Shown: in pieces, positions 12,801 through 27,100 of the stretch
How the letters are laid out: every line of letters begins with the position of its first letter
How positions within the stretch are numbered: position 1 is the first letter of the stretch
DNA from: Ancylostoma caninum
Taxonomy: Eukaryota > Nematoda > Chromadorea > Rhabditida > Ancylostomatidae
DNA length: 64,000 nucleotides
Direction of reading: 5' to 3'
Assembly (NCBI GenBank): GCA_037903475.1
Contig: JBAJFG010000409.1
Span: 682,001 to 746,000 of the forward strand
Notes under the pieces: model-generated
What the model was told of the DNA's origin: nothing
Database searches by the model: none
What the model saw: the letters and a program-made list of their open reading frames with translations, nothing else
Translations under genes and position numbers: made by a program

Positions 12801-15109
12801 TCGTTTAGACGTCTATGTGCAGGTTAATGACGTGTGGCCGAATAACGTCATCCTACGCATCATGTAGCACAATAAATCATGTGTATATTTTCCCAATTAT
12901 AACATGTCATGTAGGAGGAGTTAATTCTGACAACGAATTGTATCCATTTTTATCACACCAGCTTTCCAGTACAACTTCCGCCGTTGTGGCAATACGTGGA
13001 GCAGCTTTCCGCTTTCCTTTATCTCCACTGTCTAGCAGCCCAAAAAGTTACTCCTTGGGAGATTCCTACTCTTAGCTTCAAATAAGAGCAGAATGAATTG
13101 GTTAATTTGATTCAATAATTTGCGCTCTTGGAAACCCGAGCAGTTGGAAACCTAGGAGAAACCTGACAGAGCTTCTTGTCTTTCTTTCAAGGCTGCGTTG
13201 CCTCCACTTGTTCGATCATTTATATTCTCAATTTAATCGAAATTGAGTAATCTAATTCGATTACATCTGCTGCCGTATTTGGTTTTGTTTACAAGGAATA
13301 CACTCATCTGTAGGTTCCTACAATGAGCTGCGTTAGAGTTACTTCAGCAATTAATAAGGGTTGTTGTAGTTTCTTATTTTGGCCAACGTTTTGGCGTCAT
13401 CACCTTTGCTAGAGCTTGGAAAGTTAAGACCAAAAATGATATATCCTCCCGAAAGCCTCATCCGTCTACAAGTTGTAATTCAACGGGATGATAGACCCGC
13501 GTACAAGATCAGAGTAGTAAAACTCTTTAACGCTCGTGCAGCCGCGGTGTTAGTGAATAATGGCGTTGAATAATTGTGCCGGTACCTGTAAGTAGAGTGC
13601 ACCTGCGTTCGACCTCGTAGGTAAAGACCCACAAAGATCTTGGTGCAGAACAAGTTCACTGCATGGTTCTCTTCCTTCATTTTAATTTTTGGATTCTTGG
13701 CTACTATCCAAAATAATGATCTGCGAGCAACAATTTCGGGTTCCCAAGACAAGACTGGAGCGCCTACCTCGGATGACTGTGGTCATGACTGTGAGCACCA
13801 AAAGTTTTGATATTCTGGATGTTGATATTCAGAGATGTTCGAACGCTCACACCCTCCAGTTAGCTCCGATAAGAAAAAACAAAGTATGAGTCCTCCTGTT
13901 CGTGGGCATCACCACCTTGTCATATTCCTAGTGGAAAGGTTTTAGTACATATACGTACATTTTCATCATTTCTGGTCTAGGTAGCCATCTACAGTTCCTT
14001 CCGCGAGCTTCCTTCAAGTCGAAGCCCGTGTTTTGTACTAGGATTAAAGAAGCTTTTGGAATGCAAATCTTACTCTGGAATAGATAGTCCGATGACATAG
14101 TCTAGACATAAACATCTCAGGGACATCAGGGTGATGTATTTAGATCAAAATGAGCAGATGTCAAATGAATAATCGTAGGATGTCTTGCAATTACCTAACA
14201 TTTACCTTTTTCATATTAGGAAATGGCAACGTCTAGACACACCTATGTTTTTTTTTCACGAGGATATTTATTCGTTTCAGAAGCAGTCGTTGATTTCACA
14301 ACCTACTGCACATTGTGCTTAATTGTAGGAGCACAGTGGGTATGAATAAGTAAGTAAATAAATAAAGAAGTAAATAAATAAATAAATTCAAGAGGATCCG
14401 GTACGATGTGTATTCATTAGTTATCTGAATGAGAAGTGAAAAAAGTAGTCATAGCGATAACGTCTTTTCCAGAGACCTAAAAGTAATGGAGGAGCTACTC
14501 ACGCTCCGAATCGACAAACGTCTCATCCGAAATAAGTGCTCTATCACGAATGTCATCCTGCCCATCATTCCTTACTGTGAACTATAGCTCGTCATGCTCT
14601 CCTTACCCCTTATACAATTGTGGCGGTCTGGTGACCCTTTGTCCAGTGAGAGTTAGAACTGGCGCGGACGTCACCCCAGTAATCGGTGGATATGGGGGGA
14701 CCACCTTGACAGATCTACTCGGAATGTTGATGAAACTATCTCGTTGCTCACCAAGACAGATGAGACGTACGGCGCTTTTCAACGCGATCGCGATCCATCT
14801 TTCACACCGTTTTTACGCTTGTGATGAGGATGTTATTTTCAGAACCCTCTGATTAAACGTACCAACTGTCTTGATGTTGATATGTTGTTCGTTTTTACGC
14901 TTTTCTGTGTTATAGCACTGCAAGTCCAGTTCGTTCTCTAGTAGACCCAATTCTTCATGGTTCAAAACTTCGATTTAAATAATGCTTTGGAGAATACAAA
15001 GGAATTCCCATCTGTTGCTTGTTTGCTTTCTTATTGCTTCTTTTAACGAAAGTGAATCTAACTGCTCCACAAAATTCACGAAAATGTTGGAGCTAAATCT
15101 TTGTTTCAT

Positions 15110-15152
<43 letters not shown>

Positions 15153-18100
15153 TTTGTACTTGGTTGTACCACTCTAATTGACAGATACACTCTAAAGAAT
15201 AAAAGTGAAGTGCTCAAAAAGGCATCGAAGCGCTGATACATATTAAGTAAGCGAAGCGAAAGTGACTCAGTAATTCGACAAAGTCATTAGAAGCATGCAT
15301 TCATATACATATAAATCCATAAGCAGAGTCGTTCAGGTACTTATCTATCTGTCGCTTATACTGTCGTAGTGAGCATGACAGGATGGATTTTTTGGAGAAC
15401 CTCAGAAGAATCGACTCACTTTTGTATAAAAGAAGTTGGACCGTGAGCTGTTCTCCTATGTGGAAAATTCTATTTTCAGTGAACCACCTCTTGTGCAGGA
15501 ACGGGATAATCTTTAAAAATTATCTCTCGGAAGACGATCCTTGCCGCAAATTACTTTGTAGACCATGACAAGATCGTACTTGATTCTTCGAGTAGCTAGA
15601 GCAGGAATTTCAAAAGTTTGGTTTCGAACAGAAGCTGACGGAATATCGGCATAGTTTTGCGTATGCAGGCTTATAAATAATTAATAATAATAGAAATAAT
15701 GATAATTATTCAATAATATTATAATGTAATTTTGAGCTTTGCTCACCTTGCGTTTTTATTTGCGGTGAAAGAGCGATTTCTCCGCAAACTCATGCTTTCC
15801 AGGTCCTCTACACCGATACAGGTGGCGGCACAGGAAACATGACGAGACATCGCTGTCCAATTGGCCTTAGCTACCGTTCTAGCGCTCACGGGTGAGTGAT
15901 GATGCTACTCTGCAGAAGGAATCACACACAGAAAAGGTGCATGGATTTGCTTTAGCTCATCAACGGAAACTATGGAAGCGGGACAGCAGTCGTCATTCGA
16001 GTCGACGGTCTCCGGTTTGCAACGCATCACCGAGCAGCGTCCCACGCTATCGCTAACCATCAATGTGAGAACGTTTTTCTTTCCTTCTAAGTTCATGTGC
16101 TCCTTCTATTCCGCCGTATTAATCAAAAATTTATTTTCTAAATTCTCACAGCATCTGCATTTGTCAAAGGGAAATGGAAGACTGGTAAAACTAAAATCCC
16201 AGGGAAATCTCACTTATTTTCGAACGAAATTTACACTAGGATCCACCTGAAAGCCGCTATGCTTGGTACCATATAAATCTTCTTGTGAGCTGGCATTATT
16301 TATGTGTGGATGATAAGCTGAGATCTGCCTCGGAGAAATGACACTATCGCGATCGTGCTACTGCTACTCACTTTGCTGAGTGAGTTCGCGTGCTTTTACT
16401 TCATGTCTTTATTCAGTTCTCCAAGAAGTATGCTTGGCTATCTCTGGACATTTTCCAGCTTTTTTTTTCTCGTTTCACAAGTGTGTTTGTCGTGCTTCAT
16501 GGTACCACGGTGGATCAGTGGCTCAGGTTGTGCTCCGAGGACAGCTAACCATGTCGGTGGATGACCGCTTTGTAAAACCTAGTTACGGCCTACCCCACAA
16601 GTGTTACCGTGCCGGAACCTGATTCCCGCTTTCCTTTTTCTATTCTCCCCTAACAATCAGAGCAGGCCTCCAGCCTCCCTCACCACATTCCTGCACAGGG
16701 TGAATATTGAATAGCACACAAATGATGCAATGTATGATGTACGCGGCAAAACGCGAACGGTGATACTCTTTACGAGGCGAAAAAATCACACGACGTCGTG
16801 CACAATCGGCTTGATCAATAACGAAGATTCAGCGGGAAATGTTGGAAGATGAGTACAAGTATTGGTATGGTGAAGGTGCACACGAGGTTCACGGCATATG
16901 AAGATGGGGGAGGACCTGTGATTCAAAAGGTAATGGCTGTAATGGTAGGCGGAAATAAACGAACGCACATGACACGAGAGCACAATGGAAATCTAACAGT
17001 CGCGGCTGCGCTAACCGCTATAGTGCACCAATGTGAGTGGTGGGACCCTGGTCTCAGACAATTTTTCGGAAGGACCGCAGCAGAAAACCGGAAGAACCGA
17101 CAGGTGACCTGCGGTCCTTCCGGTTTCCTGCTGCATTTCTTCCGAATAGCTGCTGCGGTCCTTCCGAATAGCTGCTGCGGCCCTTCCGAATAACTGCTGC
17201 GGTTCTTCCGAATGACTGCTGCGGTCCTTCCGAATAGCTGCTGCGGTCTTCCGACTGGATACGGGGATGTGCGCGCCAATTACGCAGAACTGCATCGGCA
17301 ACCAGTCCACTCCCGTGGGACGACCACGCGACGGTCACCACACGCAAAAATGACAAACTCGCTGAGGGTCACTGGCTCTACGGTCCGATAAACTCATAAT
17401 GCCAATTTCCCACCTGAAGTTTGAAACCACTGGATTTTTGTTGGTCGCAACAAAACTGAGCTCCGTACGTGAGAAGGGTATAATAACGCTCACTCTCTCT
17501 CCTCCATTCTGCTGCGGTCCTTCCGGTTTTCTGCTGCGGTCTTTCTGCACTCGGAAGAACCGCAGCAGAAAACCGGAAGGACCGCAGCAGAAAAGATTCT
17601 GCTGCGGTTCTTCCGGTTTCCTGCTGCGGTCCTTCCGAATCGTTCCTCACACAAATCTATTCTGCTGCGGTCCTTCCGAACCACTCCAGCGAGATTCGGA
17701 AGGACCGCAGCAGAAAACATTCTGCTGCGGTCCTTCCGAAAATTTTTATCTTTGCGTCTCTCGCTTCTTAACCACATGAGCGCGATCTCTTTCTGCTGCG
17801 GTCCTTCCGACAATTTGTCTGAGGTCACAGGGCGAAGTCGCGTGACTGTATACTCTGGACAGCAGAAATACTGGTTCACATCCATGCAATTGTGACCACT
17901 CAGATTGACAGAAAATAAAGTGCTTTGACACCTCCTAGTCTGCTTTGAGAATCGCTCCTGTGCATTTTATTCGGATGGGAACTTCTTTTTAACCATATAG
18001 GAAATTTTATCGTCGGCCATTTGGCCGAAGAATGGCGTATTCGCCCTTGAAGGAACGTTTTTGGCATGAATCATTGCGTTCCATTTTGTTGGTAGTGAGG

Positions 18101-21100
18101 AGGATGATAAGCTGGGATCTGCCTCAGAGATATGACACTATCGCGATCCATTCTCAACAGCAACTGAAATGTACTTGCTCCTGAAGTTCGGCGGCGACAC
18201 ATTTGGCAAGAGGATGTGTTTGGCAACACTGTTTACTTGTTGAAATTTCGCTTGGCAATACATTACCGGAAGAATAGTCTACAAGTAGGTCTGGCAAAAA
18301 AAATGCACGGGAACATATGTGGAACATGAGATATGTTCGAGATATGTTGGCAATACAGAAGACGAGGGAATGTGTTAGTGAGATATAATAGCGGATATCC
18401 GGGATAACGCGTCAGTTCCACTCTTAGTTGGTCTGGCCATGGGCGCGTCGATGGGTCACCTGGTGATAACGATGGGTCAGCTGGTGAAGAGTGGAGCAAC
18501 CGACGGTTGGTACCATGGCACGATTCTCGGAATTGTTGCGCGGTTGGTAGTCCTTTTGACTGACGATAAAACCGCAATGTTCGCGTGGCGATACATTCGC
18601 AAGACTCGTGTGGCGATCCATTTGGAGAAGTTTGTTTGGCAATACATTTGACGGACTTGTTCGTCTGAGTAGTTGGCAACCTCGTCTGCGGGGTTACCAA
18701 ACGATCCTCGCCAAACACATCGCCACACAACATCACAGTAGGCAGTAGTCATCCTGTGAAAACCATCGGTGTTCGGTGTAGGCAGGTGATGTCTCCCAGA
18801 GTTTGAGCGTCTTTACACACCGAGCAAATCTCACCAGAAATGACCCTCTCTGTGCCTCATTTAGGAAGGTTCATACTCTGCCGGCTCACCAGGCCTACCT
18901 CATGCAGAAGCTCACGATTTTCTCTGCTCATTTCCTAAAGAATATCCTATAGATTCATTCAAAAGTTGCAGTCAGTATCCACAAATTGGATCTCCTAAAC
19001 AAATGCAGCATCCGGTAGATGTGGAGGTGAGAAGCTGCTTTTCTACCGTACATGCAGTAGTAGTAGATGAAAGAGACTAGAGGGATTTTGATTTTCACAA
19101 AAATTTGGATTCCGTATCGATGACGGTCTCAGGCGCGCTGTAACTTTTATTAAGCTCTACCCCAGTCTTTGATATCCTGCAATCACAGTGGCAAGTGAAT
19201 AATGGTACAATTCAATAACAGCATTGCTGCTAAAAATAGAGAGCTACTGACCAAACATTTTGCCGATGACCAAACTCCACTAGATTCCGCATTGAATCTT
19301 TTTCTTTTCAATACTCTCACTCAGTAGCAGAGTCTCTTTTCGATCTGCACACCTCACAAGGCCTACATGTCCGTAGCATGCACTAAGATCATCGCTGTTT
19401 ACTTTGATTGAAATATTTTTGCCATATTCATCTAAGAGGAAAACAACAAGGGTACTCCAGAGGTTCCATTACGCTACGATATAACTCAGCTACAAGATAA
19501 AGAGCGGAGTCGAGTAGTATTAGCGGTCATTCTTCTTGACATCTAGGTTCTCCCAATCCAGTAGCTTCTCCGACGGCATTTTGTTGGACTCAGGAATATG
19601 TATTCATTTATGTGCACGCGTGTGCTATACAATCATAGATCACGAACAAAAAGGTGAGAAAGAAGTTTTTCGTTAGTATCATCGGTGCAAGTAAATCAGA
19701 CTTGAGTATACATACATATATGTATCAGGTATATATGTATACTGTGTCTATATATGTATCAGGTCTTGCAAGTAAATCAAAAGCTAATTTAAGATGTGTC
19801 TCTGATGTGATAGATATGAGTAGTGGTTCTGCTTTAAAGTAAACTTCTACATGGCAAAATCAGTTAGAAATCAATAAATTTCGCCAAAAACTTCTCCATC
19901 GAGCAAAAGTATACCAAGACAGCACTCGTACATCCTTTAAACCTAGGCACATCTTTTTTTGTCATAGTTTTGCTCAAATGGAGTGAAAATCATGGGTTCC
20001 TTTCCCATCAGTTTCTCGCAGTATCAGTTCCCTCCTTGTCTCAAGCCTTTTTAGCAGAAAATTAAGAGAAGATTAAATCCATAAAAAGAAATCCACAAAA
20101 AGAATGACAAGACGGTTAAAACGGGCACCAGGGTATCATCTTTGAGCTGGAGAACCCCTCCTATGCAGAAAAACGTCGGAAGAAGAAAGGAGGCAATTTC
20201 AGACAGAAATAATGGTTGGATAACTGTGAATGCGTAGGCAGCAGTTACGTTCTGAGGCTGTATGTAGATTGATGTTGTTGCAGGCAAACATCTAAAAATT
20301 TTCAAACAGAAGGAAACATTTTACAACATTATTGGAGTGCATAAAGCGCGATTGAAAATTTCTCAGCTTTTCCGGAGGGCTCGATCGCCAAAATTAGGGC
20401 GCACGAAGGGCAGGCGAAAACGGCATGTTTTCTATGGACACCCCTCCGCCCTCATGCCCCCAAACTCGCCGCAGAATTCTACCAAATTCTCTGCGCAGAC
20501 AGTTGACGTTGCTGGCAATAGGGCAGTTCTTTCCATTTGAATTCGACGAGGAATTCGAGGTGACGAAGAAATTTTGCAGCATCAAGATTTTCGGTGCTCT
20601 GTTTGGGCACTCGTTTATGAAATTGCTCGGAAATGCGCATGGAAGTGAAGATTCAGCATTAGTGGGGATGACCTATAGAAAGTTCCTAGTATTTTTGATG
20701 GGCATCTTGCAGAAATATTTATTTATTTGTACGTGGCTACACCACGCTGGTTATTGATACAATACCAAGACTACAAGCACAATGCATAAAAATTTGAGAA
20801 AACCAGTAACTGCCTGGGGGCAGGAGTGACTCAATTATGTGAGCACAATACATACGTATGTAATAAATCAACAAGTAGAATCGCTCAGATACTTGTCTAC
20901 ATGTCTCTTATGTATATTGCCTCAGTGACCACGGCAGAGCGAGTTTCTTGGAGAATCTTAGAAAAGTCGAGCCAGCCCCATGTCGGAAAAAGTTGGGTCG
21001 TAAGCTATTTTTTTGCTGTGAAAATTCTATCCCTTTAGGAGCTTTAGCTTACGATCCAACTTTTTCCGACAAAGAACTGGCTCGAATTTTCGGGGCCACC

Positions 21101-24100
21101 CTTTGTGCAAGAAGGGAATAACCTGAAAAATTTATCAACTGGAAGCTGTTTCTTGCTGCAGATGATTTTGTAGATCATAGCAAGATCATGCTTGAGTCGT
21201 CAAGTCGCAAGGAAAGGAATTTTAAAAATTTGATTCGGAATAGGAGCTGAAGGAATGCTGGCATAGTTACATCCATGCAGTCTAATCCAGAGCTTTCCAG
21301 CAAAGCTGTTCTGAACAGATTCAAGCCTCGTAATGGGGTTTTTGGACTTCGGACTAACCACAGCAGTGCAATGTTCTAGAACAAGTCGCACATAAGATTT
21401 GTAGGCCAGAATAAGATGATTAGCTGGATTTGTCGACAATGATTTAAAAATATTGTTTAAAGGTTTTTCGGCCTGTGTTGCTACAGCATTACAATGTTCA
21501 CCGAAGGTGTTGCGCATTCAACGTAGAACCTAATTCACAAATGGTATCTGTTTTATTCGTTTCTCTTTCAGCAAGGAAGTGGGTGTTTTTTGAATTGGAC
21601 CGACCAAGATGAAATAATTTGGTTTTTGTGATCGATAGATGTATTTGATGATGTTATCCAACTGCTATAATAATCGTGTAACTGACGCCTATGAATTTGG
21701 ATTTTGGAAATATTGGGAAATTAGTGGAACTTTTGTAACAAGACATGAAAACATGCTCTACAAGGGGAAATGTTTGCCAGACTATATGTTCCAAGGTGGT
21801 ATAACAATAATGGTAAATAGTGCTAGGAGCCATTTGCTGCAGTCCTTCAAAAATCCCTGTAGAAGACATCGACTTTTAAGATAGCCTATCGTTTACATTC
21901 TACGTAATATTACGTGGTGTGTTCCAAAGATATAAGACCACCCCCTCCCCTAAATCCAGCTTTTTTGCAGTTCCTAGTTAGCTTGTCACATTTAGACCTT
22001 TAGATTCCCTTCATCAAAATGCCCATAGTATCACATTTCCGCACTTGAACTCTATTTGAAAAAAAAATTGTTATGATTTTTTCCGTTTCAAAAATTGAAG
22101 ACCACCTTCCAATAGATGAAGATCTTGTGAAAATAACTGTAAATTGGAGGCTAGGTAACTGAAATTTTCCTATACATGTAGTTGCTGCATCAGATTAACC
22201 ACACACCATAGTGCGAACCATATCGTGTGAAGAGCTAGCGCCTATCTCCTTCACTGCGAGATTAATCTTCATTACGTTTCTACCATTAGAAGGAGGAAAA
22301 AGTGAGGAATAAGATCTTTCCCAGAACTCATCAGTGGTGAAAGAACGTTTTAACGAATAAACCGCACTTGCGTCGTTCCTCTTCTTTTTACCTTTGGCTA
22401 CGAATGGGCAGCTTCTAATCTCTGTGTGAGGTCTGGAACCCAGCAAAAAACGATAGAAGGCAGGAATAAACAGAGTATAACAGAGAATGTAGGACTTTGG
22501 GAGGAATTCTTTGTGCCGTGGTCAGTTGCAAATACTCTTTTGCTCACTGTTGCGTTGTTCGTTCGGAAGCATGAATTATTTCTGTTGCTCTTTGTTCTGG
22601 CATGAAGCTGAGTTTCTCCTTCTTCTCTTCCGGAAAGAATTTCACATCCCCAAAGAATGTGAGACTGCTTAATATAATATTTTTCTTCGAGATTCCAGCA
22701 AGCTTATGCGTCTCCGCATCTTGACTCCTCTTGCTCCTCTTTTCTCAGAACCAAGAACGCCTAGCTGTTCGATTAGGAACCATGGAAGGTTTGCATGGGG
22801 CGGCACCGCTCAAAGGATTCTCTAGAATATTGAGGTGGCTATTGCTTCCTTTGTTCGTGCTTGTTTCCAGCTATTTACTTGGCTGCCATTGGTGAAATTC
22901 GTGCTCTGACGCAATCCTTTTTTATGCTCACCTTATATGAAATAGGCAGTTACGTCATATGTGAATGATGCAGTAGCCAGTCGAATTCTTCTATTTTTTG
23001 CGTTTGCTACGAATTTTCCCGTACCTCCTCGAAACGATGTGGAAATACGGAGGGCTCCTGATTAGATAACCATGTTTTCTCCACGAAATATAGGTGTTTG
23101 GTTGAGGTTCTTCATAATGTTTCTGAATAGTCTGCTAACTAAAGTAAATTAGCCTCTTCCCCCGCATTGAATGGCATTTCTGCAGACATGACAACAGCTT
23201 CCCTGCAGAACTTCCACACGAGTTCCCCATTGCCAGGAACTAAGGTTTTAGTTCCGCTTTTTCTTTTAGTTCCGCTTTTTCATGTTTCTGATTAATCATA
23301 GCAGTATATATTTAGATACATGGTATGAATATCATACCGTATCCCGTTGCTAATTACCTGTTTCAGTCGGAAAGCAGCAGTTCCGCCCAGCTGATCAGTC
23401 AGACTTCCGGCGAGGTCTCAATTGGCGACGTGGATCGTGAAGTGCTTACGGATTCCATAGTGAAGTGTTGTGCCCTTGATCTCATCGATCCGGATATTTT
23501 TACTGTAAGTTTTGCATTACCAATCGGATAGAGCTTTATTTTAATTTCTAAAAAAGATCCATGAAAAAAAAACCCTTGGTAAGCCTAAGCCCGAAGAGGG
23601 CTACAGGATACCGTGTTGAAAATAGCAAAGGGAAATGGTGTTTTTTTTTGTTTTCATTACTGGTTTTATTCAAGTCACGTTAATCGCACCATACTCGTCA
23701 TGATCATTCGCCCTGAAAAGGTTTGCGTTTTTGAATCGGATTCCGACCAAAACACGCGATTTTGCAATGTTGTTTCGTTCCACCGTTCAACTTCAGCGCA
23801 TCAGATTTCTGGCTAATTTTCCCTGCGTCTTGCAAATGTGTGGTCCATGGGTAAGCTTTACTAGGGCGAATGAATAGCCAAATGAAGAACACCAGTGGTA
23901 GTTGCTCTCTTACATTGGGAACAGTCTAGCAGTCCACATATGAGGCAAACGCGAACCAGTTCCAAGTGCCATCTACTGATATGAGTCTTTATCATTCCAC
24001 ATGGCTTCACCTCTCTATGTTGTTAGTTACGAACATTATTCAGAAAACGAGCAGTCATGTTAGTCCTCTAGAATGTCCAACTCGCAGCAGGTTTACCGCC

Positions 24101-27100
24101 TGTATTCTCTCTTCACGTGAGAATTTGTGGAAAGCGAAACAGATGAGAAGAAAGCGCAACTCTGTTCTACTAAATGGCTGCGATAGAGCTAACTTTGCGA
24201 AAAAAAACTTTTGCACTATTCGAGTTATAATGAAACTCTATACCTGAAGCACTATATACATAATTAAATTCCAAAAATACATCTGATAATTCCCAATGAA
24301 GACGAAGGCTCAGTAGCGTTCTGGGAAGCTCATTAAAGGCTATCATATCCGGAAAGCAACTGCCTTCTACCTTTTATGTTCAAAGCAACCTACTTCGAAA
24401 TAGTGCCCATACATCGCTGATATGTACAGTATCGGCCAAGCCTTTTGGACTCTTCTCCATCTTCCTCATAACTTCATTTAAAGTTTCGGAGCTCATATTT
24501 TTATGAATGTTGTTTTTTTTTATATTTTTTATCCATATTTTTATATTATTATTTATATTGTTATATTATTTATACTTTTATATTATTTTTTCATATGTTT
24601 TTGTATGTTTTTTAGACGCTAGCATGTAATAGGAAAGGAATGACATCGCATCGTTTTGTCACTTGTTTCTTTTAAACAAAATGATTATTTACAAAGGTCA
24701 AAATCTGAAATTTTGCAGCATCTATAAATGATCATAGAAGGTTTCTTATGGGCCGCATTTTAAAAGAATTGTACTCCTTTTATTGGATGCGACTCATATT
24801 TCATTTCATTTTTTTCATTTCATTTTCATTTTAGGCTTTAAATTAAATTAGGCTCTTTTAAAAACATGATAGATAAATACATATGTAGATCCGTGATGTT
24901 GTTTAATAGTTTTATTCTTTTTTTAGGTTCTCTATAATTTTTAATGTTATTTGTATTTTCGTGGTGTATTTGCAAGTACTGCTTGGAAATGTTATGATTT
25001 GTTACGTTCTATCGCTTGTTGGTTTCCTCTCACATGAGCATGCTCATGTAGTAAATGACTCATATTTGGATGAAAACGTGAGCTTTCAGATTGTTAATCA
25101 AAGCATACGAAACACTCGAGTTGATTCCAGCAGTAGAACAATGTAAGAATTCCTGCCAATTACATAGCTCATTCTTCCTTGGTTACAATGTTAAGTCAGT
25201 CACCGAGATGCACCGAGAAGTCCATATCAAAAGAGGTATTTTCGTTTCTTTCCATGCAGAGCTTTACTCCACCAAAAGTTATGCGGGAAATTTCAAAAGG
25301 CTATATGTATAATCTTGGCCAGTACTGTAGGAGCGTCACTTTTATCGTCACTATGTTGACGGAATTCGTGATTTAAAACAATAATGTTTAATGAAGTGCA
25401 ATGTACACTTGAAATGCGCTTGAAATGAAATTAAATAAAATCGAAAAGAAAAAGATGTATTGCTCTGGTTGGTAAGTAGTACTTCTTGTTTCTTTTTTGT
25501 TTTTTTTTCCTTATTCACAATTTTTTCCTTCACTCTGCAATCTTAGGCAAATTGTGGTCTTTGCTTTTAGAAGTTCCTTTTCTTCTATGCATAATACGAA
25601 CTCACCATGGTTCTTTGCGAAAGAAATTCATTATGCTGGAAAAATTTAAAGTGTGTACTCGGAGCGGTTAGGGCCATTCGGGCCATGTACGGAGATGGTG
25701 TATTGTGTAGGAAAACTGCATGTTGATGGAATGATTTCAAAAAGGGCAGATTTGAAGTAATCATTCTAATCGACGACCAAGATATGTAGTTTCTGACACG
25801 CTATTGTAAAACTGGGTTTTTTTTTCTGTGAAAATGAATAGCTGAAGGCTATAATTTAAAGGACGCTGTCTATTATTATTATTATTAGTATTCAAACTGT
25901 CCATCAAAATTTATATCCTATACCTTCAATATCTAGTATTCAACACTTGAAATGACGTGGTGAATAATTGTTTTTCTAGAAATACTTCTATCGGCTCACG
26001 TTAATTTCGCGCTGTTGGACGATGAGTTCTAGTTCAGTGCTCGATTGAAAACAGGTCGAGAATACTTCTATTTGTTCGTGAGCTTCCTCGGCTAGGATTC
26101 ATGGAGTGCTATCCCAGTAAACTAACTATGGTCAGCGTGATGGCTTATCTGACAGAATATATAGTGTTGGGAGTCGGATGACGTTTGATTACCTTAGGCC
26201 ACATGCATCAAAACGTTTATACAGAGTAGACGTTTTTACACCCCCTCCCCAAGTCCACCTACCGTTCACATACGCATCAGTACGTTTACGCTGGATAATC
26301 TCAGTGATGCGTACATACAGGCAGTGGCATTTGGTTAGGCGTTCATGAAGCCGAGCCCGGAAGGGTAGCTATAGAATACGTAGCGTATCGTTTGGAAACT
26401 GCATAAAGGGAGAAAGGGAGGGAGGTGTCATGGATATTGCTTGTATGTTAACCACGTCCACGCCTGCTCCAGAAGAGGGTGTCAAGTGGTCGCTTTTTAT
26501 TGTTAGTTGATGTTATTAATAAATGTTTTGTGCTAAAATGCTTTCTGGCTATCATCAAGACTGCGTATATTTGTCACATGGAAGGGTCGGCGAGATATCC
26601 AGCGAGCGTGGTTAACATACAAGCAATACCCATGACAGGGAGCACCCGGTTTCATTTATGGATCCTAACCTGAACGTGGTCCTGAGGAGAATTCAAGCTA
26701 TGCTTATAGCGATACTTCCGGAAAAGCATTGCAGCAGGTAGTCAGTTTCGCAGGGAAATTCCATTCTTACTTGTGGCATTTTTGAGGTGCTTTCCTGTAT
26801 CCAGGCCACACGGTTTTTTCCTCAAATTTCCTAGTCCTTATAGTCTGCCCTTTCGATAAAAGGGAAGATTAAAAATGTTGCCAATGCAGGAAGAACTCAG
26901 ACTTTGAAAACCGCAGTTTCCGTTGTTTCTATGCTCTCTTAAACGAATGGTTTACCTAATCCTTGCTGCAGGAAAGTGCGACGGATTGAATTTTCGAAAA
27001 ACTTGATAGAGTTTGCGAAGTTTGCAATAACTTCATACTTTGGAAGTGGCTAGAGCAATTTCGCATCGCTCCGCCCATTTCCTCGACATTTCCATTTCAA

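Noticed and set aside
17335..17885. Several 70-130 residue frames with RTAA/CCGPS repeats
   Set aside because: All are translations of the CTGCTGCGG motif array in different frames; no codon or motif support.
22750..22791. Small exon after CTTTTCTCAG with donor GAAG|GTTTGC
   Set aside because: It would leave phase 1, while the neighbouring exons (16064 and 23367) join directly in phase 0.
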